NCBI GenBank assembly: GCA_016935765.1
Contig: JAFGQG010000137.1
Coordinates: 1 to 63,716, forward strand
Source of the DNA: a bacterium
GTDB taxonomy: Bacteria; UBP14; UBA6098; JAFGQG01
Reading direction: 5' to 3'
DNA: 63,716 bases
Positions 37,576-47,122 of the stretch are shown here, piece by piece. The position numbers and the translations under genes are program-made. The notes beneath the pieces are model-generated. The model saw nothing but the letters and a program-made list of their open reading frames with translations. It was not told the DNA's origin and ran no database searches. Position 1 is the stretch's first letter, and every line of letters begins with the position of its first letter.

Positions 37576-40500
37576 ATGCCAAAGTTAATAGAAGATATTA
37601 TCAAAGAACACTCAAAAGTTATGAGTAACCAATTCAAAGAAATAGCAGATTGGTCAGATTCTGAAGAGGATCTTAGGGTTGAAACAGCAAAAATAATTGA
37701 GGAATTTAGAAAAACAGCCAAAATAGAGCACTTAAGACTTCATAATGAAGTTACAATCGGAAAAGGAAAAGCGGATGCTGTTTACAATTATATTATAATC
37801 GAATACAAGAAACCTGGAAGACTGACAACACGAAATGATTCACCTGGTAATAGAGAGGTGATAGGCCAACTAAAGCAGCGGTTCGGAGACCTTGAAAAGG
37901 AAGAGAATAGGAAAATCGAAAAATTATTTGGCGTGGGTTTCGATGGTTACAAATTCATTTTCATCAGGTACCGCAATCAAAAATGGGAAGTCGATAATCC
38001 TATACCAGTAACTCCATATACAACAGAGAGATTTCTTAGAGCATTGCTTGCTTTAGCTGTTAAGGGAAAAGCTTTTCAACCTGATTATTTAACTGGCGAC
38101 TTCGGTTCACAATCACAATTATCACAACAAGGAATATACACATTCTATAAAGCTATAACCCATACGGATAACATGAAAGCCAAAACACTGTTCAAACAAT
38201 GGAAATTATTATTTGGAGAAGTAGGCGGGTATGATGTAAAAAATTTAAATAATAAAATAAAGGAATTAGGTAAATTTTATAATATACCGGGGAAACCTTC
38301 TCCTCCTGATTTGTTATTTTCAGTACATACCTATTATGCCCTTTTTATAAAATTATTAGCAGCAGAAATAATGCATCATTTCAGCGGCTTCTCTACAAGT
38401 TATTTAAAAAAATTAAGAGAAGCACATTCATCCGAAAAATTAAGGGAAGAGCTTATAGAGTTGGAGAAAGGCGGGATCTATGGTCAATTTGGTTTAAAGA
38501 ACTTTCTTGAGGGTGATTTGTTTTTATGGTACCTAGATGCCTGGGATACAAAAGATGCTCAAGGAAAAGATATTGAGATTCAAGGTGTGGTGAGAGGAAT
38601 AGTAAAGTGTTTGAATCAATATGACCCTTGTACGCTATCAATTGAACCAGAGAAATCGAGAGATTTATTAAAAGATTTATATCAAAATTTATTCCCCGGA
38701 GATTTGAGACACAGTCTGGGTGAATATTACACTCCGGATTGGTTAGCGGAATATGTTATACAAGAAGTAGGATACGACGGTGACCCGGATAAGAGAGTAC
38801 TCGATCCTGCTTGTGGCTCAGGAACATTTTTAACATTGTGCATAAATAAAATTAGAGAATACGCTTACCAGAACATCATATCTGATGAGGATTTATTAAA
38901 GAAGACCATAACCAATGTCATTGGTTTTGACCTTAACCCGCTTGCTGTTTTGGCTGCACGGCTTAACTACATTATCTCCATAAGGGATTTGATTAAATAT
39001 GGGGGTGATATTGAAATACCGGTTTATCTCTGCGATTCAATAATGACACCCTCAGAACACGGTGGCTTATTTAAAGATACAAGGCAGTTGAAGATAGCTG
39101 CATTAACCATACCCCTCGAGATACCTGTGGAAGTTACAGAAAACAGGGACATTATAGCTAAATATACCACCGAAATAGAAAAGAGCCTCGATGTAGATAA
39201 TGAAGCGGAGATATTCATAGAACGATGCAAAATCGAGGGGATAATTATCGAGGATGAGGGTATGCATGTTGCGCTTTACAATAATTTGTTGGATTTAAAG
39301 AAGAAGGGGCGTAACGGGGTATGGGCGAGGATAATAAAGAATGCTTTCGCTCCACTGTTCATCGATAAGGTTGATTATGTGGTAGGCAATCCACCGTGGG
39401 TTAATTGGGAGAGTTTGCCTGATGAATACAGGAACAGCATGAAGCCTCTCTGGGTCGATTATGGTTTGTTTTCTTTAAGCGCAGATAAAGGAAGACACGG
39501 AGGCGGGAAAAAAGACATTTCAATGATATTCACCTATACAGCGGCGGACAATTTCCTTAAGCAGAATGGTAAGCTTGGCTTTGTTATAACACAATCTGTA
39601 TTTAAGACAGAGGGAGCTGGTGACGGTTTCAGAAATTTTAAGTTTAAGGACAAAGAAGAAACAAAAATTTACTTAGAACCGATTCATGTATCTGACATGT
39701 CTGATTTCCAACCATTTGAAGGAGCAACGAATAGGACTGCTACTCTTGTTGTAAAAAAAACCAAAGAAAAATTTTATTACCCTGTGGATTATTCATTGTG
39801 GAAAAAGATCAAAAGGGGAAGGATTAAATCTGAATATGAGTTAAACGAAGTTATAAATAGAATGAATATAAATAATTTAGCTGCAGAACCCGTTGATAGT
39901 GAAAAGATAACTTCACCATGGTTAACAGCAACTAAAGAAGCTTTACCCGGAATAAGAAAAGTTATTGGGAATAGTTTTTATACTGCCCATGAAGGTGTAA
40001 ATTCAGGAGGATTGAACGGGGGATATTGGATAGAAGTAATAAAAATCCTTTCAAATAGAGATATTTTAATCAGGAATCTGTATGATGTTGGCAGAAAAGA
40101 AGTACCACTTATTGAAACGGTAATTGAATCAAATTATGTGTTGCCACTACTAAGAGGAAGGGATGTGAGTAGGTGGATAGGTAAACCATCATGTAAGATA
40201 ATCATGGTCCAAGACCCATTAAGTGGCATAGGAATCGCAGAAGATGTTTTAAGCACAGAAACTCCAAAGACTTATGGTTACTTTAAAAAACTGGAACAAC
40301 AATTACGAGAAAGAGCCCTTTTTAAGAAATATCACCATTCGAATGCCCCTTTTTATTCAATGTATAATGTAGGTGAATATACAATGGCTGCATGGAAGGT
40401 TGTTTGGAAAGATATGGGTGATTACGTAGCTCCTGCGGTTATATCAAGAAACGAATTCGGTTTAATACTTCCAGAACACCATGTTATGTTCGTTTCATTT

Positions 40501-40815
40501 GATGAACCTAAAGAAGCGCATTTTATTGCTGCAATGTTAGGTTCTTCTCCGGCATGTCTAACAAGCTGGGCTTATACAACATCCTATGGCAAAAGTACAC
40601 ATTTAATGGAACATATTGCTATTCCCAAATTCAATCCATCAATCGAAGCACACCTCAAATTAGCAGAACTTTCAGAGAAGTGCCACGAAGCTGCAAAAGC
40701 AGGTGATGACGAAGCAATAAAGGAATATGAAGCTGAAATTGATAAGCTTGCGGCGAAGATTTGGGGAATTACGGATGAGGAGTTGAAGGCGATACAGGAG
40801 GTTGTGAAGAAGTGA
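37576..40815 (+). CDS. Single-chain nuclease-methyltransferase (type IIG-like restriction-modification enzyme)
   Basis: The product has 1079 residues. The N-terminal ~200 residues resemble a PD-(D/E)xK nuclease, with Asp 67 in GKADAVY and Glu 76/Lys 78 in IIIEYKKP. The central gamma-class N6-adenine methyltransferase has the AdoMet motif LDPACGSGTFL (about residue 410) and the catalytic NPPW (about 605). The C-terminal third carries target-recognition-like stretches (LPLLRGRDVSRWIGKPSC and HHVMFVSFDEP) and a coiled end. Such fused enzymes methylate host sites and cut unmodified DNA. AAAGGGG precedes the ATG, and the stop overlaps the next gene's GTG. A decayed copy of its 3' end lies at 42624-42688. 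Confidence 0.88.
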   Translation: MPKLIEDIIKEHSKVMSNQFKEIADWSDSEEDLRVETAKIIEEFRKTAKIEHLRLHNEVTIGKGKADAVYNYIIIEYKKPGRLTTRNDSPGNREVIGQLKQRFGDLEKEENRKIEKLFGVGFDGYKFIFIRYRNQKWEVDNPIPVTPYTTERFLRALLALAVKGKAFQPDYLTGDFGSQSQLSQQGIYTFYKAITHTDNMKAKTLFKQWKLLFGEVGGYDVKNLNNKIKELGKFYNIPGKPSPPDLLFSVHTYYALFIKLLAAEIMHHFSGFSTSYLKKLREAHSSEKLREELIELEKGGIYGQFGLKNFLEGDLFLWYLDAWDTKDAQGKDIEIQGVVRGIVKCLNQYDPCTLSIEPEKSRDLLKDLYQNLFPGDLRHSLGEYYTPDWLAEYVIQEVGYDGDPDKRVLDPACGSGTFLTLCINKIREYAYQNIISDEDLLKKTITNVIGFDLNPLAVLAARLNYIISIRDLIKYGGDIEIPVYLCDSIMTPSEHGGLFKDTRQLKIAALTIPLEIPVEVTENRDIIAKYTTEIEKSLDVDNEAEIFIERCKIEGIIIEDEGMHVALYNNLLDLKKKGRNGVWARIIKNAFAPLFIDKVDYVVGNPPWVNWESLPDEYRNSMKPLWVDYGLFSLSADKGRHGGGKKDISMIFTYTAADNFLKQNGKLGFVITQSVFKTEGAGDGFRNFKFKDKEETKIYLEPIHVSDMSDFQPFEGATNRTATLVVKKTKEKFYYPVDYSLWKKIKRGRIKSEYELNEVINRMNINNLAAEPVDSEKITSPWLTATKEALPGIRKVIGNSFYTAHEGVNSGGLNGGYWIEVIKILSNRDILIRNLYDVGRKEVPLIETVIESNYVLPLLRGRDVSRWIGKPSCKIIMVQDPLSGIGIAEDVLSTETPKTYGYFKKLEQQLRERALFKKYHHSNAPFYSMYNVGEYTMAAWKVVWKDMGDYVAPAVISRNEFGLILPEHHVMFVSFDEPKEAHFIAAMLGSSPACLTSWAYTTSYGKSTHLMEHIAIPKFNPSIEAHLKLAELSEKCHEAAKAGDDEAIKEYEAEIDKLAAKIWGITDEELKAIQEVVKK

Positions 40816-42617
40816 GAATAAACAAATTAAAAATTGAAAGATTTAGGTGTTTTAAAAATACAAAAATTGAACTTGGATTACATGTGAATGTATTAGTAGG
40901 CCCTAACAATTGTGGGAAGTCAAGCATATTGGAAGCAATTTATATGTCTTTCCAGTTTTTGGCATCTAGCAATGGAATTAGTGAATGGAACAGAAAAAAG
41001 AAAAAATTAAAAGGTGTTACACTTCGAGAACCTCTAATACCTATACCAGATTTATCGTACTTATCTTACAACTTGAACAAAGGAGCTCAAACTTCCAATA
41101 GAATAGAAATTGACGTCGATACAGATATGGAAAGTTTTAAAACATGGGCAACATTCAGTGGTCATAATATGAATGTGTATAGTGGTAAAGATATAGATGA
41201 TCGTGGAGGCGAAGATTATAGAAAAAAAATTGATGAAATTATAAAAAAGCCTCCGACTTTCGTTCCATTATTTTCCGGGGTAACAGCGTTAGAAGAACAC
41301 AAAACTCCTGAAGTAAGTGATTATTATTCTAAAACAGGAAAAGCAAGTGAAATACTCAGAAATAAGTTTTATGAACTTCAAAACAACCATCCTGAGCAGA
41401 TAGAAAAGGTCAAGAGATACATTAGAGAAAAATTTAATATAGAATTTACTGATTCAAAGGTTGACAATTTAGGTATTTATGTAAGGACTCATTACGTTGA
41501 AAATGGGAAACATCCTAAAAAGGATGAAGATTTTGATATTTCAGCTCTTGGAAGCGGATTTCAACAAATATTACATTTGCTTTTGTATATTTTTTATAAA
41601 GATACTGATATAATACTTATAGATGAACCTGATGCTCATTTGCACAGAGATATGCAAAAAGTACTTTTTGATTTACTGAGTGAAGTAGCCGAAAAAGAAA
41701 GCAAACAAATTATTATTGCTACACATTCTTTTGAATTCATAAAGTTAGCAACTAAAGAAGAACCAGTAAAATTATTTCTAATTGATAAAAATGAAGAAGA
41801 GCAGAAACCAATTTCAGATTATTGTGAGTTTCTTAGAGACCTGTATTCTAATGGTTTAATAAGTGAAAGAGATCTAAAAGAAAATTCTACAAAATTTTTT
41901 GTTTGCGAAGATGAAACTGATGGAAAAAGAATAATTGAAGCTTTATTATTCAAATATAAACCGGAATGGGAGGTTAAAGGTTTTCCCTTTATTTTTCTTT
42001 CTGGTAAGGGAACAGAAAATGAAAATATTCTAAGTTCCCTTAAAATACGTTCTAAAGAAGATACTAATACAAAAGGGATAATCTTAAATGATTCAGATGG
42101 ACTAAGTGAAAATAGGTCATTCAAAATTGAATCTTCAAAATCATCTGAAAGTATAAAATGGAAGTATATTCCTTTTTTTGAAATGGAAAATATATTATTA
42201 GATACTGCAATAATTAAAAGAGCTATTGATGAAAAAAATAAAACAGGTAACCAAGATCTATTTAGCGTTGAAGAAACATGGATTAGAGATAAGTTAGAAG
42301 CTATAATGGATATTGAAGAAATCAAAAGTCATTTACGGACAAATATTGGTAAGAAAATTCAAAAGTATCACCGAGAATTAGATGAGGATTATGGTAATTA
42401 CCAAGATATTGCAGAAGAACGGTTTAGAAGTATAATATCAATGGATTTCGATAATAAAACAAAAAATATGCCTGGGAAACAAATTCTAGGGAAATTGCTC
42501 TCCGAATTACAAGAAGAGAAAAGTATAAATATTTGTTATAAAGATATAGTAAGAGTTTTTGAAAAGGAAGAAATCCCTGAGTTTTTAAAGAAAATAATAA
42601 AGGATTTTATAATTTAA
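40812..42617 (+). CDS. ABC-type ATPase fused to a TOPRIM nuclease domain (OLD or PARIS-like)
   Basis: The 601-residue product starts as an SMC/RecF-like ATPase (INKLKIERFRCFKNTKIEL, Walker A GPNNCGKSS at residues 30-38). It has a signature region ISALGSGFQQILHLLLY, Walker B IILIDEPDAHLH (about 266) and a switch His in ATHSFEF. From about residue 355 a TOPRIM-like domain follows: Glu in FVCEDETDGKRI, then Asp-x-Asp in IILNDSDGL (about 425), and EMENILLD, a stretch recalling DUF4435 proteins. This order matches OLD nucleases and fused AriA-AriB (PARIS) proteins, which cut or process nucleic acid on phage sensing. The GTG start overlaps the methyltransferase stop (GTGA), so translation is coupled. 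Confidence 0.82.
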   Translation: MRINKLKIERFRCFKNTKIELGLHVNVLVGPNNCGKSSILEAIYMSFQFLASSNGISEWNRKKKKLKGVTLREPLIPIPDLSYLSYNLNKGAQTSNRIEIDVDTDMESFKTWATFSGHNMNVYSGKDIDDRGGEDYRKKIDEIIKKPPTFVPLFSGVTALEEHKTPEVSDYYSKTGKASEILRNKFYELQNNHPEQIEKVKRYIREKFNIEFTDSKVDNLGIYVRTHYVENGKHPKKDEDFDISALGSGFQQILHLLLYIFYKDTDIILIDEPDAHLHRDMQKVLFDLLSEVAEKESKQIIIATHSFEFIKLATKEEPVKLFLIDKNEEEQKPISDYCEFLRDLYSNGLISERDLKENSTKFFVCEDETDGKRIIEALLFKYKPEWEVKGFPFIFLSGKGTENENILSSLKIRSKEDTNTKGIILNDSDGLSENRSFKIESSKSSESIKWKYIPFFEMENILLDTAIIKRAIDEKNKTGNQDLFSVEETWIRDKLEAIMDIEEIKSHLRTNIGKKIQKYHRELDEDYGNYQDIAEERFRSIISMDFDNKTKNMPGKQILGKLLSELQEEKSINICYKDIVRVFEKEEIPEFLKKIIKDFII

Positions 42618-42623
42618 ATGAAA

Positions 42624-42688
42624 GTTGATAACTATCCTGTGAAGAATTGCGGGATTACGTAGGAGGATTTGGAGGCGATTCAGGATGG
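42624..42688 (+). pseudogene. Decayed 3' end of a second nuclease-methyltransferase gene
   Basis: These 65 bases align without gaps to bases 40738-40802, the 3' end of the intact enzyme gene, with 48 identities by hand count. The remnant would read GIT-stop-EDLEAIQDG against GITDEELKAIQE, with a stop in place of one codon. It lies right after the ATPase gene. This implies that another, related methyltransferase gene once ended here, or that the cluster was rebuilt by recombination. Confidence 0.7.
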
Positions 42689-42725
42689 TTTTTAAAAAAA
42701 CAACGATAAAATAAAAGGTATATTT

Positions 42726-44786
42726 ATGAGTAAAGAATTTAAAAGTATCGAAGAAATACTTGGTTTTGTTGAACTTTTTGGGAAGGATTTGGAATCTCCT
42801 CGGGATAATGTAATTGAATCTATATGCATGTTTGGTTTATACGGTTCAAACGAAAGAGATAGATTTACATGTGAAGAAATTGCAGACAGAATTAAAGAAA
42901 AGGGCAATTTACCAGAGATAAGAATACAAGTAATTAATCAATATTGTAGTAAATTAGTAAAGAAAGGTTATGCGAATGTAGTATATGATAAAAGAGAACT
43001 AAATGGTACTTATTTTTTAACTAAAAAAGGTAATTTAAAGATAAAAAAAACATACGGAAATACTTCAGGTATTATAAAGACAGCCGAAAATAAGTTTATA
43101 TGCTCAATAGGAACTGAAATAACAATAACAGAAGATGAAGAAAAAACCATAATTGGATTTTTTAGAAATTTAATGTTTGAAGTATTTTCCAAATATGGTA
43201 GGCAGTGTACTAAAATCATTACAGGGACTATAACATCAGATGAATTCTTGGGTACAGATTTTGCTATAAAAGTTTTTCAAAACTGTTTGGAAATGCAGAA
43301 CATCAACAATGACGAATTGTCTGAAATCCTTAGAATAGAAATGGGTGAGGTTCTTAAAGGATCTGAAGAAGAATATAGGCTGTTGGTTTTTGCACTTATA
43401 AAAAATTTTTATATGTTAAACCTGATAGGTGTAGCTTCAGATTCAAATGCATTAACTAAAGAAGCTTATGAGAATTTGAAAGTATATTTAGATTCAAATG
43501 TATATATTATGGGTTTACTTGAGGGAACAAAACACGCAAAAGCCTTTAAAGAATTGTTGCATATTGGCTCTTCTTTTAATATGGAATTTGTAATGACTAA
43601 TTTAACTCAAAGAGAAGTTTATGGTACTGGAATAAAACAAGAAGAAAAATTATTGGACTATGTTTTCGATATGCCTGAAATAGCTAAAGAGAAAATAAAA
43701 GACCCTTGGCTTACTTCATTTATCAAGGCTAAGTATGAAAATAAAGAACTTACTGCTGCCGAATTTCTTGAACCATATAAAGAAGTCAGGGATAATCTCG
43801 ATGAATTCGGCATTAAATCAGATTATTACACAGAATATGAAGCATTGTTAGAAGACCCTAATACTTTGAAATTGGCAGATCATTTGGCTACTGTTTATTC
43901 GCAAGCACATGGCACATCTAATCCTGATAAGACACCGACGGCTGCTAAGCATGATGCTTTTATATTGAGATTAATTAGTGAATATCGAAAAAAAGGAGAA
44001 GATGTAATTTTCATTACATTAGATCATACTTTACCGTATGCAAGCGTAAAATTAGATCTTGAGAAGAGTAAAAGGCCATTAGTAATGACAGTAGATAATT
44101 TCCTTCAAAGTATATCTCCATTTCTAACTTTAAATACAGCCGAGGATTTTGTAACAGTTTTTTCAAGATCTTTTGGGTCATACTTTTTGCCATACAAAGA
44201 AGTTCTTAATGTAGAAGAGATAAAATTCTTTCAAGATTTAGAGATTGATCTACATAAACTTAGTGAGGAGCAGTTAGGTAGATTAAGAAGATTGATCAGG
44301 GAAAAAATACTAGAAGGAAAACCTTATTCTCATGATTATTTGCATGATGTTCTCTATAAAGTAAATGTTTTGGTAAAAAAATACCTAAGAGAGGGTGAAC
44401 ATAAAGATATAATTATCAACAAACTTCAGTCCTCCGTTTCTTTAAAAGAGCAAGAAATTGAAAGTTTAAAAACCGATTTAAGTGATCAAAATAAGACAAT
44501 CAAAGATCAGAAAAATGAGATTAGTGATTTATCATCTAGGCTAAAAAAGATAGAAAATACTTTAGCAGTTATTCCAAAGTACATAATTGGCTCTGTTGTT
44601 TCTTTCGTTGGGCTAGCCTTATTTTTATTTTTTTCAGATAAAATACCTATATTGATAATTTCATCATCTTTTATACTAACTTCTGGTCTTGGACTTTACG
44701 TGGTCATAGCAACAAAACCAGATTATAAATGGCTATTAGGATTAGTATTACCGGTTTTATTGATTATTATTGGATATTTGTGTTAA
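42726..44786 (+). CDS. Winged-helix/PIN-like/coiled-coil membrane protein, candidate defence effector
   Basis: I do not recognise the 686-residue protein as a named family. Residues ~35-95 look like a winged helix (FTCEEIADRIKEKG ... YCSKLVKKGYANVV). Residues ~250-460 resemble a PIN ribonuclease: Asp in YLDSNVYI, Glu in LTQREVYG, Asp in AKHDAFIL and Asp in IFITLDHTLPYA, in the usual order. Residues ~560-618 form a heptad coiled coil, and about three membrane helices fill 619-686. A membrane-tethered nuclease with a sensor-like winged helix is unusual. It follows the ATPase/TOPRIM gene by 108 bases, occupied by gene debris. Its coding DNA is very AT-rich, which suggests transfer. Confidence 0.6.
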   Translation: MSKEFKSIEEILGFVELFGKDLESPRDNVIESICMFGLYGSNERDRFTCEEIADRIKEKGNLPEIRIQVINQYCSKLVKKGYANVVYDKRELNGTYFLTKKGNLKIKKTYGNTSGIIKTAENKFICSIGTEITITEDEEKTIIGFFRNLMFEVFSKYGRQCTKIITGTITSDEFLGTDFAIKVFQNCLEMQNINNDELSEILRIEMGEVLKGSEEEYRLLVFALIKNFYMLNLIGVASDSNALTKEAYENLKVYLDSNVYIMGLLEGTKHAKAFKELLHIGSSFNMEFVMTNLTQREVYGTGIKQEEKLLDYVFDMPEIAKEKIKDPWLTSFIKAKYENKELTAAEFLEPYKEVRDNLDEFGIKSDYYTEYEALLEDPNTLKLADHLATVYSQAHGTSNPDKTPTAAKHDAFILRLISEYRKKGEDVIFITLDHTLPYASVKLDLEKSKRPLVMTVDNFLQSISPFLTLNTAEDFVTVFSRSFGSYFLPYKEVLNVEEIKFFQDLEIDLHKLSEEQLGRLRRLIREKILEGKPYSHDYLHDVLYKVNVLVKKYLREGEHKDIIINKLQSSVSLKEQEIESLKTDLSDQNKTIKDQKNEISDLSSRLKKIENTLAVIPKYIIGSVVSFVGLALFLFFSDKIPILIISSSFILTSGLGLYVVIATKPDYKWLLGLVLPVLLIIIGYLC

Positions 44787-44860
44787 ATAATCAAATATTT
44801 TTCGCAGCCTATCGTGGTTTTATGAAACATTTTTATGTCTAGATAATTATCTAAAATTGC

Positions 44861-44885
44861 AACTTGTGCAAAATTTGCACAAGTT
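44861..44885. promoter_or_regulatory. Perfect 25-base palindrome, candidate operator
   Basis: AACTTGTGCAAA and its exact complement TTTGCACAAGTT flank a single central base. A further half-site, TTGCACAAA, follows about 15 bases later. The site lies about 190 bases upstream of the AlbA_2 regulator gene and is a likely binding site for a dimeric repressor, perhaps that regulator or the upstream winged-helix protein. Confidence 0.65.
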
Positions 44886-44925
44886 CGATTTGAAAATATT
44901 GCACAAACTATGAATTATTCATTCT

Positions 44926-44950
44926 AGTTGTCAAAGAATACTTGACAACT
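44926..44950. promoter_or_regulatory. Inverted repeat AGTTGTCAA/TTGACAACT, possible operator over a -35 box
   Basis: Nine-base arms with a seven-base loop. The right arm contains TTGACA, a possible -35 box, with AATATT 17 bases later. A related copy lies at 50072-50096, just past the SNF2 helicase gene, so this motif brackets the AlbA_2/helicase pair. Apart from these two sites the 285-base gap 44787-45074 holds nothing I recognise. Confidence 0.55.
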
Positions 44951-45074
44951 GGTTCATAAGATAAAATATTGAATAAAAATACCCATTTAAATAAATTTGT
45001 ATTATTGGACATAAAATAAGATATATTGAACAATTTAATAAAGAAAAAGAAATTTAAAAGGGAATAACATTTTG

Positions 45075-46724
45075 ATGACAATTGAAGAATTGGAAAAGAT
45101 AATGGTAGCTAAAGAGGGAGAAAACCTCGAGTTCAAGGAAGCTAAAAATAGCTACAGCTTTGAAAAACTTGTTGAGTATTGCGCAGCCTTAGCAAATGAA
45201 GGTGGTGGCAAAATTGTACTAGGTGTTACAGACAAACGCCCAAGAATTGTAGTAGGTTCTCAAGCTTTCACTCAGCCCGAACGAACAAGGGTTGGTCTTA
45301 TCGAACAGCTTCATATAAATATTGATTTCAGCGTTGTTGATCACCCTAATGGACGGGTGTTAATTTTTCAAGTACCACCCCATCCAATAGGCAATCCTGT
45401 TAAATATAAAGGGGTTTACTGGGAACGGCAAGCTGATAGCCTGGTAGCAATGTCCAACGACAAGCTGCGAAGTATTTTTTCTGAATCGGGTCATGATTTC
45501 TCGGGGGATATATGCCCGTTGGCCCAAATGGAAGATTTGGATATAGCTGCTATTGAGAATTTCCGTAAATTGTGGATTAAAAAATCGGGCAATCAAAGCT
45601 TAGCTTCACTAACTGTTGAACAACTACTTAACGATGTTGAAGCATTGGTTGATGGTGGTTTAACATACGCGGCTATGGTTTTATTTGGGACCAGAAAAGC
45701 TATAGGCCGCCATCTTGCCCAAGCTGAAGTTGTTTTTGAGTATCGGGCAACTAATACTGCGGGTCCAGCAAATGAAAGAAATGAATTCAGACAAGGATTC
45801 TTTAGCTTTTACAGTGAACTATGGGATTTGATTAATCTTAGAAATGATATCCAGCACTTTCAGTCAGGACTATTTGTTTGGGATATCCCAACCTTCTCAG
45901 AACAGGTTATTCGTGAAGGTATATTGAATGCAGTAAGCCACAGGGACTATCAGCTTGGAGGTAGTGTTTTTATCAGGCAATATCCCCGCCGATTAGTTAT
46001 CGAAAGCCCTGGTGGGTTCCCTGTTGGAATTACTGAGCAAAATATTCTTGATCGGCAGGCTCCGCGAAATAGACGAATTGCAGATATTTTTTCCAAATGT
46101 GGTCTTGTAGAAAGATCTGGTCAGGGGATGAACCTTATATTTGAATTAAGCATTAAAGAAAGTAAGCAATTACCAGATTTTACTGGTACTGATCAATTTC
46201 AGGTTTTTCTTAACTTATTCGGAGAGGTTCAGGACTATAGATTTCTACAATTTCTCGAAAAGGTGGGCAAGGAAACTTTAGAACTCTTCAGTACAGAAGA
46301 TTTTCTATTACTGGACTACATCCATAGGGAATCCAGAGTACCTGATAAACTTCAAAACCGTTTGCGGGTACTTGTGGAAAAGGGTTTTGTAGAGCGATTC
46401 GGGCGTGGCCGAGGAGTTAAATATATCCTCAGCCGCAGGTACTACAAAATGATAGATAAAAAAGGATCCTACACGCGAAAAAGAGGTCTTGATCGTGAAA
46501 CTAATAAAGCCTTACTCATGAAACATATAAATGAAAACAAAAATAGTGGTAGCAGGCTGAAGGAACTTATGCAGGTACTTCCCAATTTGACTATGCCTCA
46601 AGTTCAAACCTTGCTAAGGGAATTAAAATCAGGGAATAAAATTCACAAAACCGGTAGGACTAGGGGTGCATTATGGTATCCCAGTCCGGAAATGGATTCT
46701 ATTACATCAAGAAAAAAATCCTAA
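45075..46724 (+). CDS. AlbA_2 (Schlafen-like) DNA-binding ATPase-like regulator
   Basis: The product has about 549 residues. Residues 1-130 form an AlbA_2 domain (ENLEFKEAKNSY, ALANEGGGKIVLGVTD). A GHKL/HATPase_c_4-like segment covers about 270-370 (REGILNAVSHRDYQ, VIESPGGFPVGIT, RSGQGMNL). Winged-helix-like segments follow to the end. Proteins of this build are often labelled RecG-like but lack helicase motifs. They act as regulators or are carried in defence islands. A TTG three bases upstream (45072) is an alternative start with a slightly better distance to AAGGGA. Palindromes upstream suggest autoregulation. The SNF2 helicase gene follows after about 370 bases. Confidence 0.8.
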   Translation: MTIEELEKIMVAKEGENLEFKEAKNSYSFEKLVEYCAALANEGGGKIVLGVTDKRPRIVVGSQAFTQPERTRVGLIEQLHINIDFSVVDHPNGRVLIFQVPPHPIGNPVKYKGVYWERQADSLVAMSNDKLRSIFSESGHDFSGDICPLAQMEDLDIAAIENFRKLWIKKSGNQSLASLTVEQLLNDVEALVDGGLTYAAMVLFGTRKAIGRHLAQAEVVFEYRATNTAGPANERNEFRQGFFSFYSELWDLINLRNDIQHFQSGLFVWDIPTFSEQVIREGILNAVSHRDYQLGGSVFIRQYPRRLVIESPGGFPVGITEQNILDRQAPRNRRIADIFSKCGLVERSGQGMNLIFELSIKESKQLPDFTGTDQFQVFLNLFGEVQDYRFLQFLEKVGKETLELFSTEDFLLLDYIHRESRVPDKLQNRLRVLVEKGFVERFGRGRGVKYILSRRYYKMIDKKGSYTRKRGLDRETNKALLMKHINENKNSGSRLKELMQVLPNLTMPQVQTLLRELKSGNKIHKTGRTRGALWYPSPEMDSITSRKKS

Positions 46725-46734
46725 ATGCAATCCA

Positions 46735-46822
46735 GATGTAATATAATAAGTGTAATTCATTGCTAATCAGTGAGTTATATTACATCAAGTTTTACACCAA
46801 CAAACCTTTGGATGTAATATAA
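46735..46822. repeat. Three copies of a 12-mer (GATGTAATATAA), two forming an inverted repeat
   Basis: GATGTAATATAA lies at 46735-46746 and 46811-46822, and its exact complement at 46775-46786. A partial ATTACATCAAG also lies inside the end of the AlbA_2 gene near 46701. The set could be operator sites or a loose hairpin just past the AlbA_2 stop codon. The rest of the 46725-47122 gap holds only the hairpin element at 46908-46933. Confidence 0.6.
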
Positions 46823-46907
46823 GTCAATTAGTGCTGTAATAATGCTCCCGTCTGTAACTTTCTATGTTGTTTTAGCAATCATTTATTGCTTATGCTATTA
46901 TCAATGG

Positions 46908-46933
46908 CTATAAATATATCATCCCGCTGGGAT
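46908..46933 (+). repeat. Hairpin element of the CTATAAATAT-n-GTCCC/GGGAC family
   Basis: CTATAAATATATC followed by ATCCC-gct-GGGAT. It is the same design as the array at 50126-50530 (CTATAAATATT, then a GTCCC/GGGAC-type stem). It shows that the element is dispersed within the island. Confidence 0.55.
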
Positions 46934-47122
46934 TGTTGGGGCTGTTTAATATTGACCGATTCGACCTTGACGTTCTAACTTTATTCTGTATTTTGTTGAT
47001 TAGATTTTTATTATTGTTTGTCGGATATGTCGTATAAATGTCGGAAATTTTCCGCGGATAAATTATAATAAGATGAATGCGTAATAATAATCTTGAAAGA
47101 TAATTTTAGTAATTCTAAAAAT

